From Laguncularia racemosa (Eukaryota > Streptophyta > Magnoliopsida > Myrtales > Combretaceae): a DNA stretch of 64,000 bases. Position numbers and translations under genes: made by a program. A model generated the notes under the pieces. The model was not told the DNA's origin, searched no databases, and worked only from the letters and a program-made list of their open reading frames with translations. The stretch spans positions 1-64,000 of the forward strand of contig JBBMOL010000232.1 in NCBI GenBank assembly GCA_037954665.1, written 5' to 3'. Of the stretch, positions 19,623-31,795 are shown in pieces; position 1 is the stretch's first letter, and each line of letters begins with the position of its first letter.

Positions 19623-22539
19623 TTTCCCAAAATTTTTGCCAGTTTTTCTTTGGAGAAATTAGGGTTTTCTTGTATAGGAAATGATTTCATGAATTCTAGG
19701 GTTTGTAGTTAGGATTTCATATGATTTTAAAGGAACTGCAATGATTTTAGGTATGTGTTAGGATTTAACAATCTAATGTTTGCATTTCCCCCTAAGGTTT
19801 TATAATTTTACTAAATGGATTGTGTTTTTATTGATCAATACTTTTCACTTGTTTTTTCCTTTTTTTTTTTTACACTGTGTCAAAAGGTTTGGGTTATTTT
19901 TGTTTCTTATAAGTTCAATTTTTGTCTCTCTTTTTTTTCATTCCCTAAATTCTTACCAAACTTAATATGGAAATTAATGTATACTAGCGAATATGCCACA
20001 TTAAGCATTTAAAACCACATTGGATGCCACATAATCAACTTCTATGGTAATAGGAGAATTTGAAGTATTTAAGAAAAAGGGGTCTCAATGTAATTGAAAA
20101 AGTTCATAAGGGTGTTGATGTAATTTACCCAAAAAAAAAGTATTCCTAGTGTTGAAAAAGATTTATGATATTTTAGATAAATTGTATTTAGTTCTTGAAG
20201 TTTTTGAGTCATTCTAAATTTGACAATTTTATAACATACAATTATAAATACATTTAAAACTTCCAATCATGCCAAGATTCACGATTTATTTTATTGTTAC
20301 ATGTTGGTGCTTATATATTGAAGCCTAATTGTACATGTGCTTTGGTTGTCTTAATAATAATAATAATAATAATATTAGGGAGAGACATTTACTAGATTTC
20401 CTCTACTCCAAACACACTAGTAAATTTGCGCACTATGTTCACATATTATAAATGTCAACATTTTGTACGTATTTGTTTCGATGGTATTTATAGTTTTATG
20501 TAAAGTAGATAAAACTCAATATTATAACATATTAATTAAACAAAAATTATTATCAAATAATACGTGCTTTTGTAAATATTCTCTCATTATTTATGGTATC
20601 ATTTAGTTGTCAAAAATTTATGATATTGGATTGACTAAAATATTTTGTCATTGTTTGGTTTGCATATTTTCACAGTTACTGAATAAAAATGATCTTGAAG
20701 TATTGAACAAAAGACTTATATTTTGCACCATCTAAAATATAATATAAAAACTAAATTTATTGGACAAAAATACAAAAATCCATGTCTACTATTTTATATA
20801 TCATGTTTAGTATAATATTTTATTTATTCAAATAATAGAACATAAAATTTTTTATCAAATACTATATACATTAAAAAAGGTATAAAAAAATTATATTATC
20901 CTGTTTTCTTATTCTATATTGTCTAAATCTCTTTATACTATATAATACTGTAATTTAAATGTTAGTTATGAACAATTAAGTAATCGTATCCCTTATCATC
21001 TTAATCTTCCTTTCATGTATTTTCTAATGACTGTTCTCATAGCGTCTTCTTTATCCTTCCCTCTTTTGCTTTGAAAGTCATACTAACTGAAGAGGAAAGT
21101 AAAATCAGCAATCGCTTTCATGGAAAGTAAAAGTAACGTCTCTTCACGGAAAAAAGATACACAATGGCGTTTATTGATAGGATTTGTAAAGGAAGTGCCA
21201 TTGTGAAGGGGGCAATGGCGTAAGCCTTCCCGACTGCTGAGACTTTTTAAAGTAGTCCCTCAAGTACCTGTCAACTTAATTTGTGACCACATAAGCTCAA
21301 CGGAAGGATCTCATTTAATTGTTACCTATATATTTATATATATAGAGTTATAATTCAATGAATAGATTTTCATAATCAAGTTCATATAAATTATATCACA
21401 TAGATATGTTACAAATTTCAAATTATTTCTATTATCTATAATATTAAAGTGAAGTCTCTTTTTTTGTTTTTAATTTTTTAATAATTTTTTGTTTTTTTTA
21501 CTTTTTATTTTACCAAAGAACCCTGTTATGTAAACACTTGATTTTTAAAAAAGGATATCAAGGTAAAGTGCTTAATAAGTTAAAAACACCCATTATATCC
21601 TTGATAATTACCCATTATAAATAATTTATTATATATTTTTATTACTTTTTTTTCAATGATTTTTCTATTCGTTTGTTGCTTTGGTCAGCTATTACAAGGC
21701 TTGGGATTGGCTGACCAGCACCTTGGATCTCCCCTAAACCCCCCAGGTAGTGGCTAGGGAATGGTTGGATTAAGGCTTTTTATTTTTCTACCTTTTCCTT
21801 CTTTAGCATTTTTTTTTTGGGTAGTTTTTTACTTATACTAATTATATACAGTTAATTATATCATTTTATTAAATTATTTAATGATGATTAATGAAAAACT
21901 ATCGAACAAAAACACAAATATATAAAGTATAAAAAATAAAAATATAGAGCATTGAATGTGAAAGCTTGTGGGTGACAGAGAAGGAATCACGTTGGACAAA
22001 ATTAAGACTAGGACAGGGCAGCCGATCAGTTTGTACGGCGACATTTACTGTATCCAGCTTTCTCACACCTATAGCGACGGTAGCCTAGAGGCTCTTATCA
22101 GCCCTAGATATTTATTATCTATAGGTGATGCAATCTCTCCCGTAAGCCATAGTGGCCATTAACTTTCCACATTTATCTTCTCCAATTGGTTAAACTCTAC
22201 GTATATCAACATATTTCTAAATATTTAAATCAGAAACTTACTATACTTTTTAAATTATTTACATATTTTATGAAAAAAATTGTATGAAAAGATACAACTC
22301 CCCTTTGTTAAGCCAGGTACTAATTAACTATTTCCATATAAATTGTTTATTTCAATAGCTAATATTATTAATTGCAACATTGATTATAAAAGCTGAAAAT
22401 AAAAAAAAATACCTTTGAAGGTACGCCATATATACATTATTCCTGTTTATGTACTTGGAAGTAAAATTATTTGCTTCCTTAGAATCTTTACTTCTTTTAC
22501 TTTATGAGTTGCGTTTAACTGAGTTTTTTTTTTTTTGGG
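19623..22539. other. AT-rich intergenic DNA, no gene recognised
   Basis: Contains a trinucleotide run of ATA repeats (~20352-20373) and only short ORFs without recognisable motifs, including one at 21968-22162 (64 codons) that I cannot identify. A relatively GC-rich patch at 21690-21760 has no clear homology. Confidence 0.6.
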
Positions 22540-22550
22540 TATATATATAT
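22540..22550 (+). promoter_or_regulatory. TATA box for the F-box gene
   Basis: TATATATATAT lies 330 bp before the ATG, followed by a long CT-rich leader of the kind common in plant 5' UTRs. A start of transcription near 22575 is inferred. Confidence 0.45.
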
Positions 22551-22698
22551 TCTACACCACAAGCCACACGATCACACCCGTGTCCCTAGTCCTACCCACC
22601 ATACCCTTCCATTCTTTCTCTCAATTTCCACTCTCCATCAACAGCAATCACATTGTCTCAAGTCTCAACTACCACCTCCATCACTTCTCTTCACCCTT

Positions 22699-22830
22699 TT
22701 CAACTACCTTCACTTCTTTCCTCTTCAACCCTCTCAAACCTTCCATTCCACACCACCTCTAACACTTCCTTCACCTTCTTCAATTACCTTCCCTTCTTTC
22801 CTCTTCAAGCCTCTGAAACCTTCCATTCCA
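22699..22830 (+). repeat. 52-bp direct duplication in the F-box gene 5' UTR
   Basis: 22699-22750 and 22779-22830 are near identical (shared CTTCTTTCCTCTTCAA and AAACCTTCCATTCCA), with starts 80 bp apart. An (AC)n run follows at 22840-22853. All of it is upstream of the ATG. Confidence 0.85.
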
Positions 22831-22871
22831 TCATCTTACACACACACACACACCCAGAAAAGAACAAGCAA

Positions 22872-23984
22872 ATGACAGACCACTCTCTCTCCATTTTCAA
22901 CTGTCTTTCCACTGACCTCATTGAACTCATCCTCTCCTACCTTCCCATCCCCTCCCTTATCCGGGCATCGTGTGTCTGCAAACTTTGGAACTCGCTAATC
23001 TCCTCCCGATGTTTCCCTTCACGACCATCTTCATCACCCTGGTTCTTCCTCTATGGTCTCCACAACACTTCCTCGAGGAACAACCAATCTTTTGCTTATG
23101 ACCCCATTTCAGATTCCTGGTACAAGCTCCCAATTCACCAGGACAACTCCTTCATTGCTTCCTCTGGCTTTCTTTTCACTACCAACTCTTCCTTCACTTA
23201 CACTTCGATATTCAACCATTCCTGGCGCGCGACTTCACCCCTCCACTTCCCGCGTATCAATCCCCTCCTGGCTGTTTTCCCTCAACAGATCGATCTAGGA
23301 TTCATCGTCGTAGGAGGTGTCCGCTTCATTGGAAACCTTGTCGACATTGAGGACAGACTGGATGTTGAAATCTACAACCCTACGATGGATTCCTGGGACT
23401 TATGCCCCCCTCTACCAGCAGATTTTCGATCGGGAAACTCATCCCATGCCCTTTCCTCTGCCCTCTTCTGTGGAAAGCTCTATGTTTTCGGGATTTCCTC
23501 GTGCTTCCTTTCGTGTTTTGATTTAAAGTCTAGAGTTTGGAGTGATGTGATGACCCTGAGGCCTCCAGGGGTCATGTTCTCTTTCCTCATCGCGTGTCGG
23601 GATCGGTTAGTTTTGGCAGGAATGTGTAATGGAATCAATGGACCGACATTCATTGTGTGGGAGATTGATGAGGAGACAGTGGAATTTAGTGAGTTCGCGA
23701 TAATGCCAAATGAATTGCTTAATGGATTAGTTGATAGTGAGGATGATGACAAGTTTGCAAGTTTGAAATGTGTAGGATCGGGTAATCTAATCTATGTTTT
23801 CAATGAGGAATATCATAAGAAATACCCTGCTTGTGTCTGTGAGATTGATTGTAGGGAGTATGGAAAATGTAGATGGAGGAGATTACCTGGTTTGCCGTCT
23901 CCGGTTAACAAGTTTCACAAGGTTATTAGCTTCTGTTCGATGGTTTCGATCCATTCCATTCTTGATGGGCAAGGTGGTCGGTAG
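22872..23984 (+). CDS. F-box protein, kelch-associated type (single exon, 370 aa)
   Basis: ATG 22872 is the only methionine codon in the frame before the F-box; the frame stays open upstream to 22653 but has no ATG, so the longer reading is leader. The F-box is at residues ~10-50 (CLSTDLIELILSYLPIPSLIRASC, CKLWNSLI). The rest resembles the galactose-oxidase/kelch beta-propeller of plant F-box/kelch proteins, with repeated Y(D/N)P..DSW blocks (YDPISDSWYKLP, YNPTMDSWDLCPPLP) and GKLYVFG. Such proteins act as substrate receptors of SCF (Skp1-cullin-F-box) ubiquitin ligases; the F-box binds the SKP1/ASK subunit. Overall it looks like the At3g24760 group of Arabidopsis, from memory of the family. 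No intron and no stop or frame break. The target is unknown. Confidence 0.9.
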   Translation: MTDHSLSIFNCLSTDLIELILSYLPIPSLIRASCVCKLWNSLISSRCFPSRPSSSPWFFLYGLHNTSSRNNQSFAYDPISDSWYKLPIHQDNSFIASSGFLFTTNSSFTYTSIFNHSWRATSPLHFPRINPLLAVFPQQIDLGFIVVGGVRFIGNLVDIEDRLDVEIYNPTMDSWDLCPPLPADFRSGNSSHALSSALFCGKLYVFGISSCFLSCFDLKSRVWSDVMTLRPPGVMFSFLIACRDRLVLAGMCNGINGPTFIVWEIDEETVEFSEFAIMPNELLNGLVDSEDDDKFASLKCVGSGNLIYVFNEEYHKKYPACVCEIDCREYGKCRWRRLPGLPSPVNKFHKVISFCSMVSIHSILDGQGGR

Positions 23985-25845
23985 ATTAAATGAAATATTG
24001 AAGTGGTTTTCTTCGCGGTATGATATTGCTAGTTTCTTTTCTTTTATCATGGAATAGTATTTGTTCCACTAATGTAACACGATTGTAAGAGGATTAGGTA
24101 GAGTTAATAATTTATTATGTAGTGTAAAAAGCCAAGTGGCAGTAACTGGATCAAATTAACATATACATGTTACCCGTATAGGAATCGGTAAAATCATCTT
24201 ATTCTCGTATCGTTCTTCAGGTCCTTCTATTAGCATGAAAAAATGGTCATAACTGCCTTTGTGGTTTGTAGAAGGAATAAAGTAGTGGCTTACCTGATTG
24301 TTCTAATTAGATGGAAGGAAATACAAATGACCCTTCCAGAGGACTTCAACAAACTTATCAGAACATCTGATTTTTTAGAGGTCTTACAGATCTATATGTA
24401 TGTTAATAACTTGTACGTTGCTCTGCAATATTCCACAAAATTTTGCATTTCCACGGGTTGCTTTCAGAAGATGGAGAAGGAATTTCTGCTGCTGTTAATT
24501 TTCCCAACAGAAGGAATTTTCAGTTGAAATATGTATATCTACAATTGCAAATAAGTTGGTCTTGTTTTACTAGATTCTTTCATAACTTGCTGATTCGGAA
24601 GTTGAACCTTTAGCCCACGGTAAATATTGCTGTCTGGATTTGCCGATACTACTCTTTCTGGATCCTGGCCGAGTATACTCGTTTAACTCCCATGATATGA
24701 CCCAGTGATATTTCAATTCTCGTGTAATGCTTGGTTAATGTGGGTATTTAGTTCCAACACTTCTAGCATCTTAAGTCTTCAATCTTAGGCTTGTATTATA
24801 TCCCTTCGATGTTTTAGGATTCTTTTTTCCTGCAGTGTGTATTTATATTTGAGTCATTGTTGTATCCCTTTGATGTTTTCAAGCAATGTCAAAACATTTT
24901 CCCAGTTTCTCTGAATGAAGAGGTTCATATAGCCGCTTCATCAACTTGTTTTTCGTGCACCGTGAATGCATGGCGGAAAAAACTCTTTCTCAGACAGTAT
25001 GTTTATTCAAAATTTATACAAGAATTTGAGAGCACTTGTATAGGACGACAAACTGGATTGGTAAGTAGATTCCTAGAAAGACGTTGCTTCATTTTGCAAA
25101 CTCAAAGAGTATGAAGCTGTTTACTGAAGTATTTCTAATTAATCTTGAGATGAAAAGGCCTGATAGCATTATGCCAGGTTGTGGATGTGGCTTTTGGCTG
25201 CAGATCAGCAAGTACTACTACTAAAAATATTTCACTATTCATTTGTTTTGCATGATGTTATGGCATCTATGCTTTAGTGTTTTAAATGACTAGGAAGTTC
25301 CTGCATGTGGTTCTATTAGCATTGCTCAATCGCTGATATAAGGTGAGCGTGCAGCGATCCTGTGGCAGTAATTGGTTACTGGCATTACATATTTTCATCT
25401 GCCATAATGAAGCACTACTAAGGGTTTGAGTGGTGAGGCTCATATCACTATTATTTACACCAAGCTGCCCTGGCTATTGCATCATTGGGCACAGAATCGC
25501 ATTTCCAATATGCGATGCATTGCAGTTGCATGCGGCCCTCCATACATAAGTTTGCAGTTTTTTGTACAATAGCCTCACAGCCATTTTGAATGATAGCAGA
25601 TAACACCTTATCTGTCCGAAGTTTACTCCCTCGGGGGCCAATTCACCTGTTTCTTTGGCAAGGGAGCTTCAGCTTCTAGTTGGGGCTTGATGTTAATATA
25701 TTTAACATTCATGGTTGGATATGTTGAAGAAGCTTCTTTTGGTTCAACTTTATTAAGATGAAAATGAAAAGATTATCTAAAATCTAAGGTCTTTTAAATT
25801 TTGGTTATTCCCTCTAATTTTCATGAATTTAATGATCCTCTTCTT
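23985..25845. other. 3' flank of the F-box gene, no gene recognised
   Basis: Probable 3' UTR to about 24110, then DNA with short unidentified ORFs (24243-24527, 24857-25114) that have no recognised motif and are probably chance. Confidence 0.55.
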
Positions 25846-26550
25846 AAGTTCCAGCTTTATCGAGTGGGAAAATGTTAAGAAATCAAAGGAAAACGGAGGA
25901 CTGAGTCTTTTGGACATCACAGCAAGAAAAAAAGCAAACTTCATTAAACTGGCATGGAAAATGAGGAAGAAAAAGCAGCTCTGGCCAAAGCTGCTTGTTG
26001 AGAAATATAAATTCAACAGAAGTGTCCTCACTTTCAAAAAAGGCTCAGGAATAAATAGGGAGATAAGGAAAGGATGTAAATGGTTGAATGAACAGTTGGT
26101 GATTAAAACAACCCGTGGCGACCCGTGGCGAAATGTCCTATTTTGGCATGATAAATGGAATAAGATTGGGCGAATAAGAGGTCTATTGCATGGACCCCTC
26201 GAAAAAAATGGAGATCAAGTAATGCTAGCGGATGTTTGGAAAGGGATTAATGAATGGGACGAGGATATACTGACTTTATCACTTGATGAAAAATGCAAGA
26301 ACATTCTAGGAAATGTGACAATTGATCTTTCAAGTGATGAAGAAAACCAAAATTGCTGGATGTATGACAGGATTGGGATTGGATTTGGAAAATCAGAACT
26401 ATCCCAAAAATCCAGCTGCTGTTTTGGAGGATTTTACACAATAGTCTGGCAACAAAAGATGATTCGAAGACAAGAGGAGTAGGAACAAACATGCAATGTG
26501 TCTTCTGCGATCAAGACAAAGAAACAGTCGAGCATGTAGAGTGTCCAAAA
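25846..26550 (+). pseudogene. L1-type LINE ORF2 fragment: region after RT with zf-RVT
   Basis: The open frame 25823-26482 shows the block that follows RT in plant L1 ORF2: EWENVKKSKENGGLSLLDI, KANFIKLAWKM, LWPKLLVEKY, FWHDKWN. A zinc-finger-like end follows in the next frame (SLATKDD..., then CVFCDQDKETVEHV at 26497-26540), the usual zf-RVT site. RT itself is missing on the left. At about 26550 the protein switches to Gypsy sequence; the LINE resumes near 27490 with its RNase H. Confidence 0.75.
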
Positions 26551-27402
26551 ATAAGAGAATTTGATGAGATCCACGATGAGAATCAAGCCGGAAGAAGGAA
26601 TGTGGATCCTCTTGAAGTGCCGCCTGAACCGATCACAAGAAATCGAGCGAAACGACTCAAGGAAGCACTTAACGAGTTGATAAAGGATGTCCATGAAGCC
26701 GGAAAGGATTGGAGCAATCATGAAGTTGGAAAGGATTGGAACAACCATGGAAATGCCCTTGTTCTTGTACAAGTTATAACGGATACGGGATGAAGAGGGC
26801 GTGTCTTTTCAAGGCACGGCCGTGTAGGAGTCTCAAGGTTATACAGAATCATACACAGCCATACACACGGCTAAAAGGCACGGCCGTGTATGGTGTCAAG
26901 AATTTTCACAAAAAGATACACGATTAGAGGTACACGATCGTGTATGTTGCCAGAATTTCCACAGAAAAGTACACGGCCGTGTATCTCCCCGAATCCGGTT
27001 TTATGTAATGTTTTGTTATTTTACGCACTTATTGAAGTGACGTCATTTTTTACCTTTATTGTCACAAATTGTAACCCTAATATAAAGCTCATAGGGTTTA
27101 TAATAGAGAACATATCATGTATCATACAACATTAAAAACACTTTTGAGAGAATTCCTCTCTTGGTTCTTTAAAAAACTAACCTAGAATTTATCGGATTTT
27201 ATTTTCGTGGCGTTCATCCCGACTTATCAATCGGTCTTTCATCCCGATTGTGGCGTCTTCACATTATACCAAGGTTCTTGTCTCGCTTATAGACAACGGG
27301 TCTTGGTTTCCACTTGAGAGTGTTTTGCATCTTAGGTAACGAATTCCGAGCGTATTGGTATTGGGTTTCGTCATATGTTAGCATGGTTCGTATCAGTTAG
27401 GA
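26550..27402 (+). mobile_element. 3' end of a Ty3/Gypsy element: pol C-terminus plus LTR fragment
   Basis: The frame starting in the L1 zinc finger continues as DEIHDENQAGRRNVDPLEV and EPITRNRAKRLKEALNELI, the typical basic C-terminal tail of plant Gypsy pol, to a stop at 26791. LTR-like DNA follows: CACGGCCGTG palindromes, a TATAAAG at 27081, GGCGTTCATCCCGA blocks, and an end near GGTTCGTATCAG (~27402), a sequence commonly found just before a Met-tRNA PBS. No second LTR or coding core is present. The tail contains a 27-bp tandem duplication (GGAAAGGATTGGA..., 26698-26751). Confidence 0.68.
26815..26981 (+). repeat. Clustered CACGGCCGTG palindromes in a Gypsy LTR
   Basis: Exact copies at 26815-26824, 26879-26888 and 26972-26981, plus CACGATCGTG at 26933-26942. 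The last perfect one extends to ACACGGCCGTGT. Confidence 0.85.
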
Positions 27403-27489
27403 ATCCGATCAAACCGATCTCGCATTAGAATTGTGGACACCCGATAAGCCACCTAGGTAGTCTATGAACTCTTTAAGAGCTGACTAATG

Positions 27490-28781
27490 GAGTTGGATAA
27501 GGGAAAATACCAACAAAAAAGGAAAGCCTTTAGAAATGAAATGCCTTTGGCGGTATATCTTTCCTTTTATGTTATGGGGGATATTGAATGAGTGCAATAG
27601 GAGAATAGACATGAAGCTACGAATCTGAATTGGATTAATCAAGTTAAAATCTGGGTGGCTGACTGGCGAGCAAACTTTGGGAGATCAAAACTTCCAATTC
27701 GCAATCTCAGTTCAGCTTGCACCTGATTACCTTAGGATTATGCCTGGTATAAATTCAATTATGATGGAGCTATGTGCACTCACAGAGAAGCTTCTGGTAT
27801 TGGAGGAATGGGTAGAAACTTAGCAAGTCTCTGTATTGGCAATTTCTCGATTAAAGTCGCGCATACATCATCGCTTGAAGCAGAAATCTAGAGTGCTATG
27901 TGTTATGGTCCTAAGCTCTCGCTTAATACAGTAAAATTATATGGCGCTTATTGTCTTACCTCTATAAAAATAAGTAAACCTATCTCTATTCGGTTGAGTT
28001 AGATTAGTTTGTCTATCTGTAAGTAACATGCAAAAATAACAAGAAAGATAATAGTAAGTAAAGGGATATGGGCAATAACCGTAATTGAATAACCATACAC
28101 TTTTATTAATATATTTCAATATTACAAGGCATTACTTGGCATGAGAGATGCCAAACAGTTGGAGAACTTTATCTTTGATATGGAACAGTATTTTGCAACT
28201 GTTCGGATTAACGATGAACAAATAAGGTTTTAATGGCTACAATGTATTTGATTAGGTGATGTTAAACTGTGGTGGCGCATGAAATAAGAGAAAAAAAGTA
28301 TGAATGTAAAGATGGTTAAAGGCCGCATGGGATCTCCAGGAGACGAGAACCTCCTGTTGCATGACACTATGGAAGCCTTGCGTTTGGTAGAACAAGAAAA
28401 CATTATGAATGTTATTATAAAACTTGACTCCATTGAGGTCGTGAATTGTTCAAACAACATGCATCAGGAGTCTCATTGCTCACCAATGTTTGATATTTTT
28501 AAGAGAGTTGCAAATAAGACCCATAATCTTCGTATTTGTAGGGTGCTAAGAGAGACTAACAAGGTAGCTGATGCCCTTGCTAAAGCGGCCTTGTCCAATC
28601 AGGATCGAATGTTTTTTTTTTTTGCCAACAGTCAGATTCATGTGGATAATTTAGGTAATGAATTGCTGGATTTTGTAAACGCTCTTAATCTAGGATGATG
28701 CATGCTTTTGCTCCAAGGTTTTGTTGTTTGACCTTGTTCTATTTGTTTCAATGAAAACTTTTGGATCTAGGGGGAAAAAAA
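27490..28781 (+). pseudogene. L1-type LINE ORF2 C-terminus: RNase H domain and 3' tail, interrupted
   Basis: VKIWVADWRANFG-like codons (~27640-27685) lead into YKFNYDGA (~27752-27775), GIGGMGRN and SSLEAE, the first half of an RVT_3-type RNase H. A stop follows SLEAEI, and unrelated DNA fills ~27930-28300. The second half is open at 28300-28698: EALRLVEQENIMNVIIKLDS, then LRICRVLRETNKVADALAKAAL, with the Asp of KLDS and the ADALAK motif. After the stop, a ~75-bp trailer ends in an A-run (28773-28781), as LINEs do. Probably the same LINE as 25846-26550. Confidence 0.78.
28129..28290 (+). pseudogene. Ty3/Gypsy gag fragment inside the LINE RNase H
   Basis: Reads ALLGMRDAKQLENFIFDM then EQYFATVRINDEQ, and after two stops LGDVKLWWRMK. 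This is the retrotransposon-gag signature (GxRdAKELENFxwDmEQYF ... LsGDAKLWWR). About 54 codons, flanked by non-coding DNA. Confidence 0.65.
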
Positions 28782-31700
28782 AACTTAGTGACTTACAAAT
28801 CTCGTTGTATTTATGCTAATCTCGAATGATCTCTACAAACTATCATAATTTTAGTAAAACGCTTCATTTAACTTTTGGCATACAATCTATGATTTGAATC
28901 AACAAAGCTTTTTATTTTTTTTTATAATACATAGTTTCAGAAGTTGTTAAGTTGCGGTGTCTCGGTTTTTTTTTTTTTAATGCCTTCTTTCTTCCTTTTT
29001 TTTTTTTTTTTGTTTTCTCTGCTGTTTTTGTCCCAGTCACCATTGTCTCTCTTCTACTTTTTTCACACTCTCCCCACTGTAAGACGGCTTAAAACTTCGT
29101 GCATGTAGCTTTTGTAAGAATGTGATGAAGTTACACCGTTCTAGAGAAGAGTATGTGGAGTTGTTTGAGGTTTAGGATTTGTTTCATTGTTTTTTTTTCC
29201 CTTTTTTCTCTTTCCGTGTCGTACAACAACATGGGAGGACTTTAGAGATCAACTAAGATAGTAAATTAATTGCTATTCTTCCTAATCTATTTATATTTTT
29301 CTTTGTTTAATTGTTACTTTTGGAAGTTTTTTTTACCCGTATCTTTTTACTAACAATAACTTTTTAAGAAGGGGTATTATAATTCTTATATCTTTTTTGT
29401 ATTTATAAAAGAAAAGAATTTTTTTAATTGTGACTTCTTAATAAAAAAAATGATTCAACAGGGAAAACCAAATTAATTTCGTGCTTGATCAATGCACCTT
29501 TTTATTTCTCTTTACCGTGCTTTTGTTAGTTTTCCTTAAGCAGTTGGAAATGATTGAAAAGGCTTGTGATAATAAAAAGGGCTTTTGATGATGATAATGG
29601 AAAATAAAACCACTCATTTAAACTAAGGGAATTAAAAAAAAAACTATCTTAAAAAAACAATTGTTAAAGACTAATGCCGCATATTAGCATCACTATTCTC
29701 CAACTTCCACCAATAATATTAGTCAACACAATTTTTGAATTGGGTGTTTTTATGGAAATTAGGGATAGTATATATATGTATGAGTAAACTCTACTACCAT
29801 CACAACATCATATCCTCATTCTTACGGTAAAATCTTATAAATTATAAAAATAAGATCCATTAAAGAAAATTATTCTTAAAAATCGTTAAAATTTTACTAT
29901 ACATAAATATTGGTTTTCTAATATGACACACTACCTTCAATCCTCCCTCTCTCAATAATTATAATAAATAGTAGTTGGCAAATATAAGTTCATGATAATT
30001 ATATACATATTGTTTAAAATAGAATATTCTTCTTAACTTTCATTATTACTAGTTTGTTTTATATAAAAATTATCAATTACATAATGTAAAACTAGTTATT
30101 ATATATTCATGTATTTGCATTATTCTTATACAAAGAATGGAATAGTCCTTTCACCATTACATTAGAGTTTCAAACCCTAAATCTATTGTGTAAATACATC
30201 TTTTATACTACATTCAATTATACCAACAATAAAAAAAATTATAATTATTTATGGTATTAAAGCTTAAAAACCAAATAAAATAATTTGATCAAAATTTAGT
30301 TAAAATCCTACTTGTTTTTCCTTCCTCTAGTTGTATGCATCCAATTTGCCTCTTATGGCACTCTATACAATTGTCTCAACTCTAATGAAGCTACACAAAA
30401 GCAACAATACAACCATCTCATATGACAACAATCCTATAACACTAGGCCTTGAATCATTGATAAAACCCAACATTATCCCCAATCCAGCTTGGATAACCTT
30501 TTGCCAAAGGCTCAACTCTAACCATGCTTATAAACATCTCCCTTACTCTAGATGACATTAGTACCTAAAACTCAAAAGACACACATCCTCTCCAATCTAA
30601 CCCTTAAACTTCAAAGTTCTCAACCATGACCTTAACCTATGAGTGTCATTCTTCTCTACTTTAAGCCCTAAACCTAACCCACATGCCTATGGCATCTTTT
30701 CCCCTTTTCTCCATCTCTGACCTATTCTCCACAAACTTTATATCACGAGACACCAACAATCTTGTCTCCCTAGTATTGTTAGTAATCACTAACAACCCTT
30801 TTCCTTTTTTATTAATCCTTCTTCATGTGCCACTTGTCCCAAGTTCTTCCCCTCAATTACACCATCAGTACTCCTCTTACCAACTTTCCTACCATTAACA
30901 CCACCACTTACCCCACATCTTCATCGCCAATGCCACTCCCTTCTCTTCTCTCTTTTGACCAGCTACATTCCTCCACTCCATGCATATCTTATACTCACCC
31001 AATTACTTACTCTTTTACCCATAAATGTAACTACTTTCGCTCCTATTAAATTGATTACTATTGATTATGGCTCACTCTCATAACCTCCTTCGATATTTCA
31101 ACTAATCTCTATAGTTATGTTGATAGTTCTTTCCTAGCCCCATCCTATGAAGTCACCCTTGCCCTTGAAAGTACTCTGCTTCTTAATATGGCTTATACAT
31201 TTTGACTCTGCATCAATGGGAGAGACCTACTTCCCAAGTTTTATAGCATTTATATTTCGATAGTACATGCACAAATAGCCTTTATTGGTGTTGAAAAATA
31301 TCCAATAAATATAATTAGATTTGAAAAAAGTAATAAACTCTAATAAGATTGTCTAACTTGTGACTCTTGATTCTAATACTCATCCTCAACTTAAGTTGGT
31401 ATTATGGATTAAATATGTTGTGTTTTTGTTATCATTTTTCATTTTTGATAAATACTAATAATTCTTATATGGAGTATCAGAACTTTGAGTTTCATTATTA
31501 TAAACATACCGCTTAAAGGGATAAAGTTAGAAAACTGCCTACATACCTAATCACTCTTTTGATGATTGATCAAACCTTTGATAAAAAAAAAAAGATGTAC
31601 TATTTTTGCCATAATAATAGTGTATTCATAGCTTTCCTTTCTTAGATTATCTTATATAGAAAGCCCATGCTAATGTAAGGACAAGAATAAAAATTTCTTA

Positions 31701-31795
31701 TTTTTTTAAGTGACAGTATACTTAAAAATGATTATTATGGATGCTGACATTGCTAACTATTAAATCATCATGTTAACTTGTATTATGTATATAAT
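28782..31795. other. AT-rich intergenic DNA, no gene recognised
   Basis: Homopolymer-rich. Short ORFs at 30331-30555, 30683-30898 and 30825-31049 lie in a C-rich patch on the plus strand and show no motif I recognise. They may be a decayed gene or transposon. Confidence 0.55.

Noticed and set aside
22653..22871. N-terminal extension of the F-box protein
   Set aside because: No ATG in the frame and low-complexity CT-rich leader composition; kept only as a remote non-ATG possibility.
30331..31049. A host gene in the C-rich patch
   Set aside because: Three short overlapping frames without motifs, splice logic or consistent frame; left unassigned.
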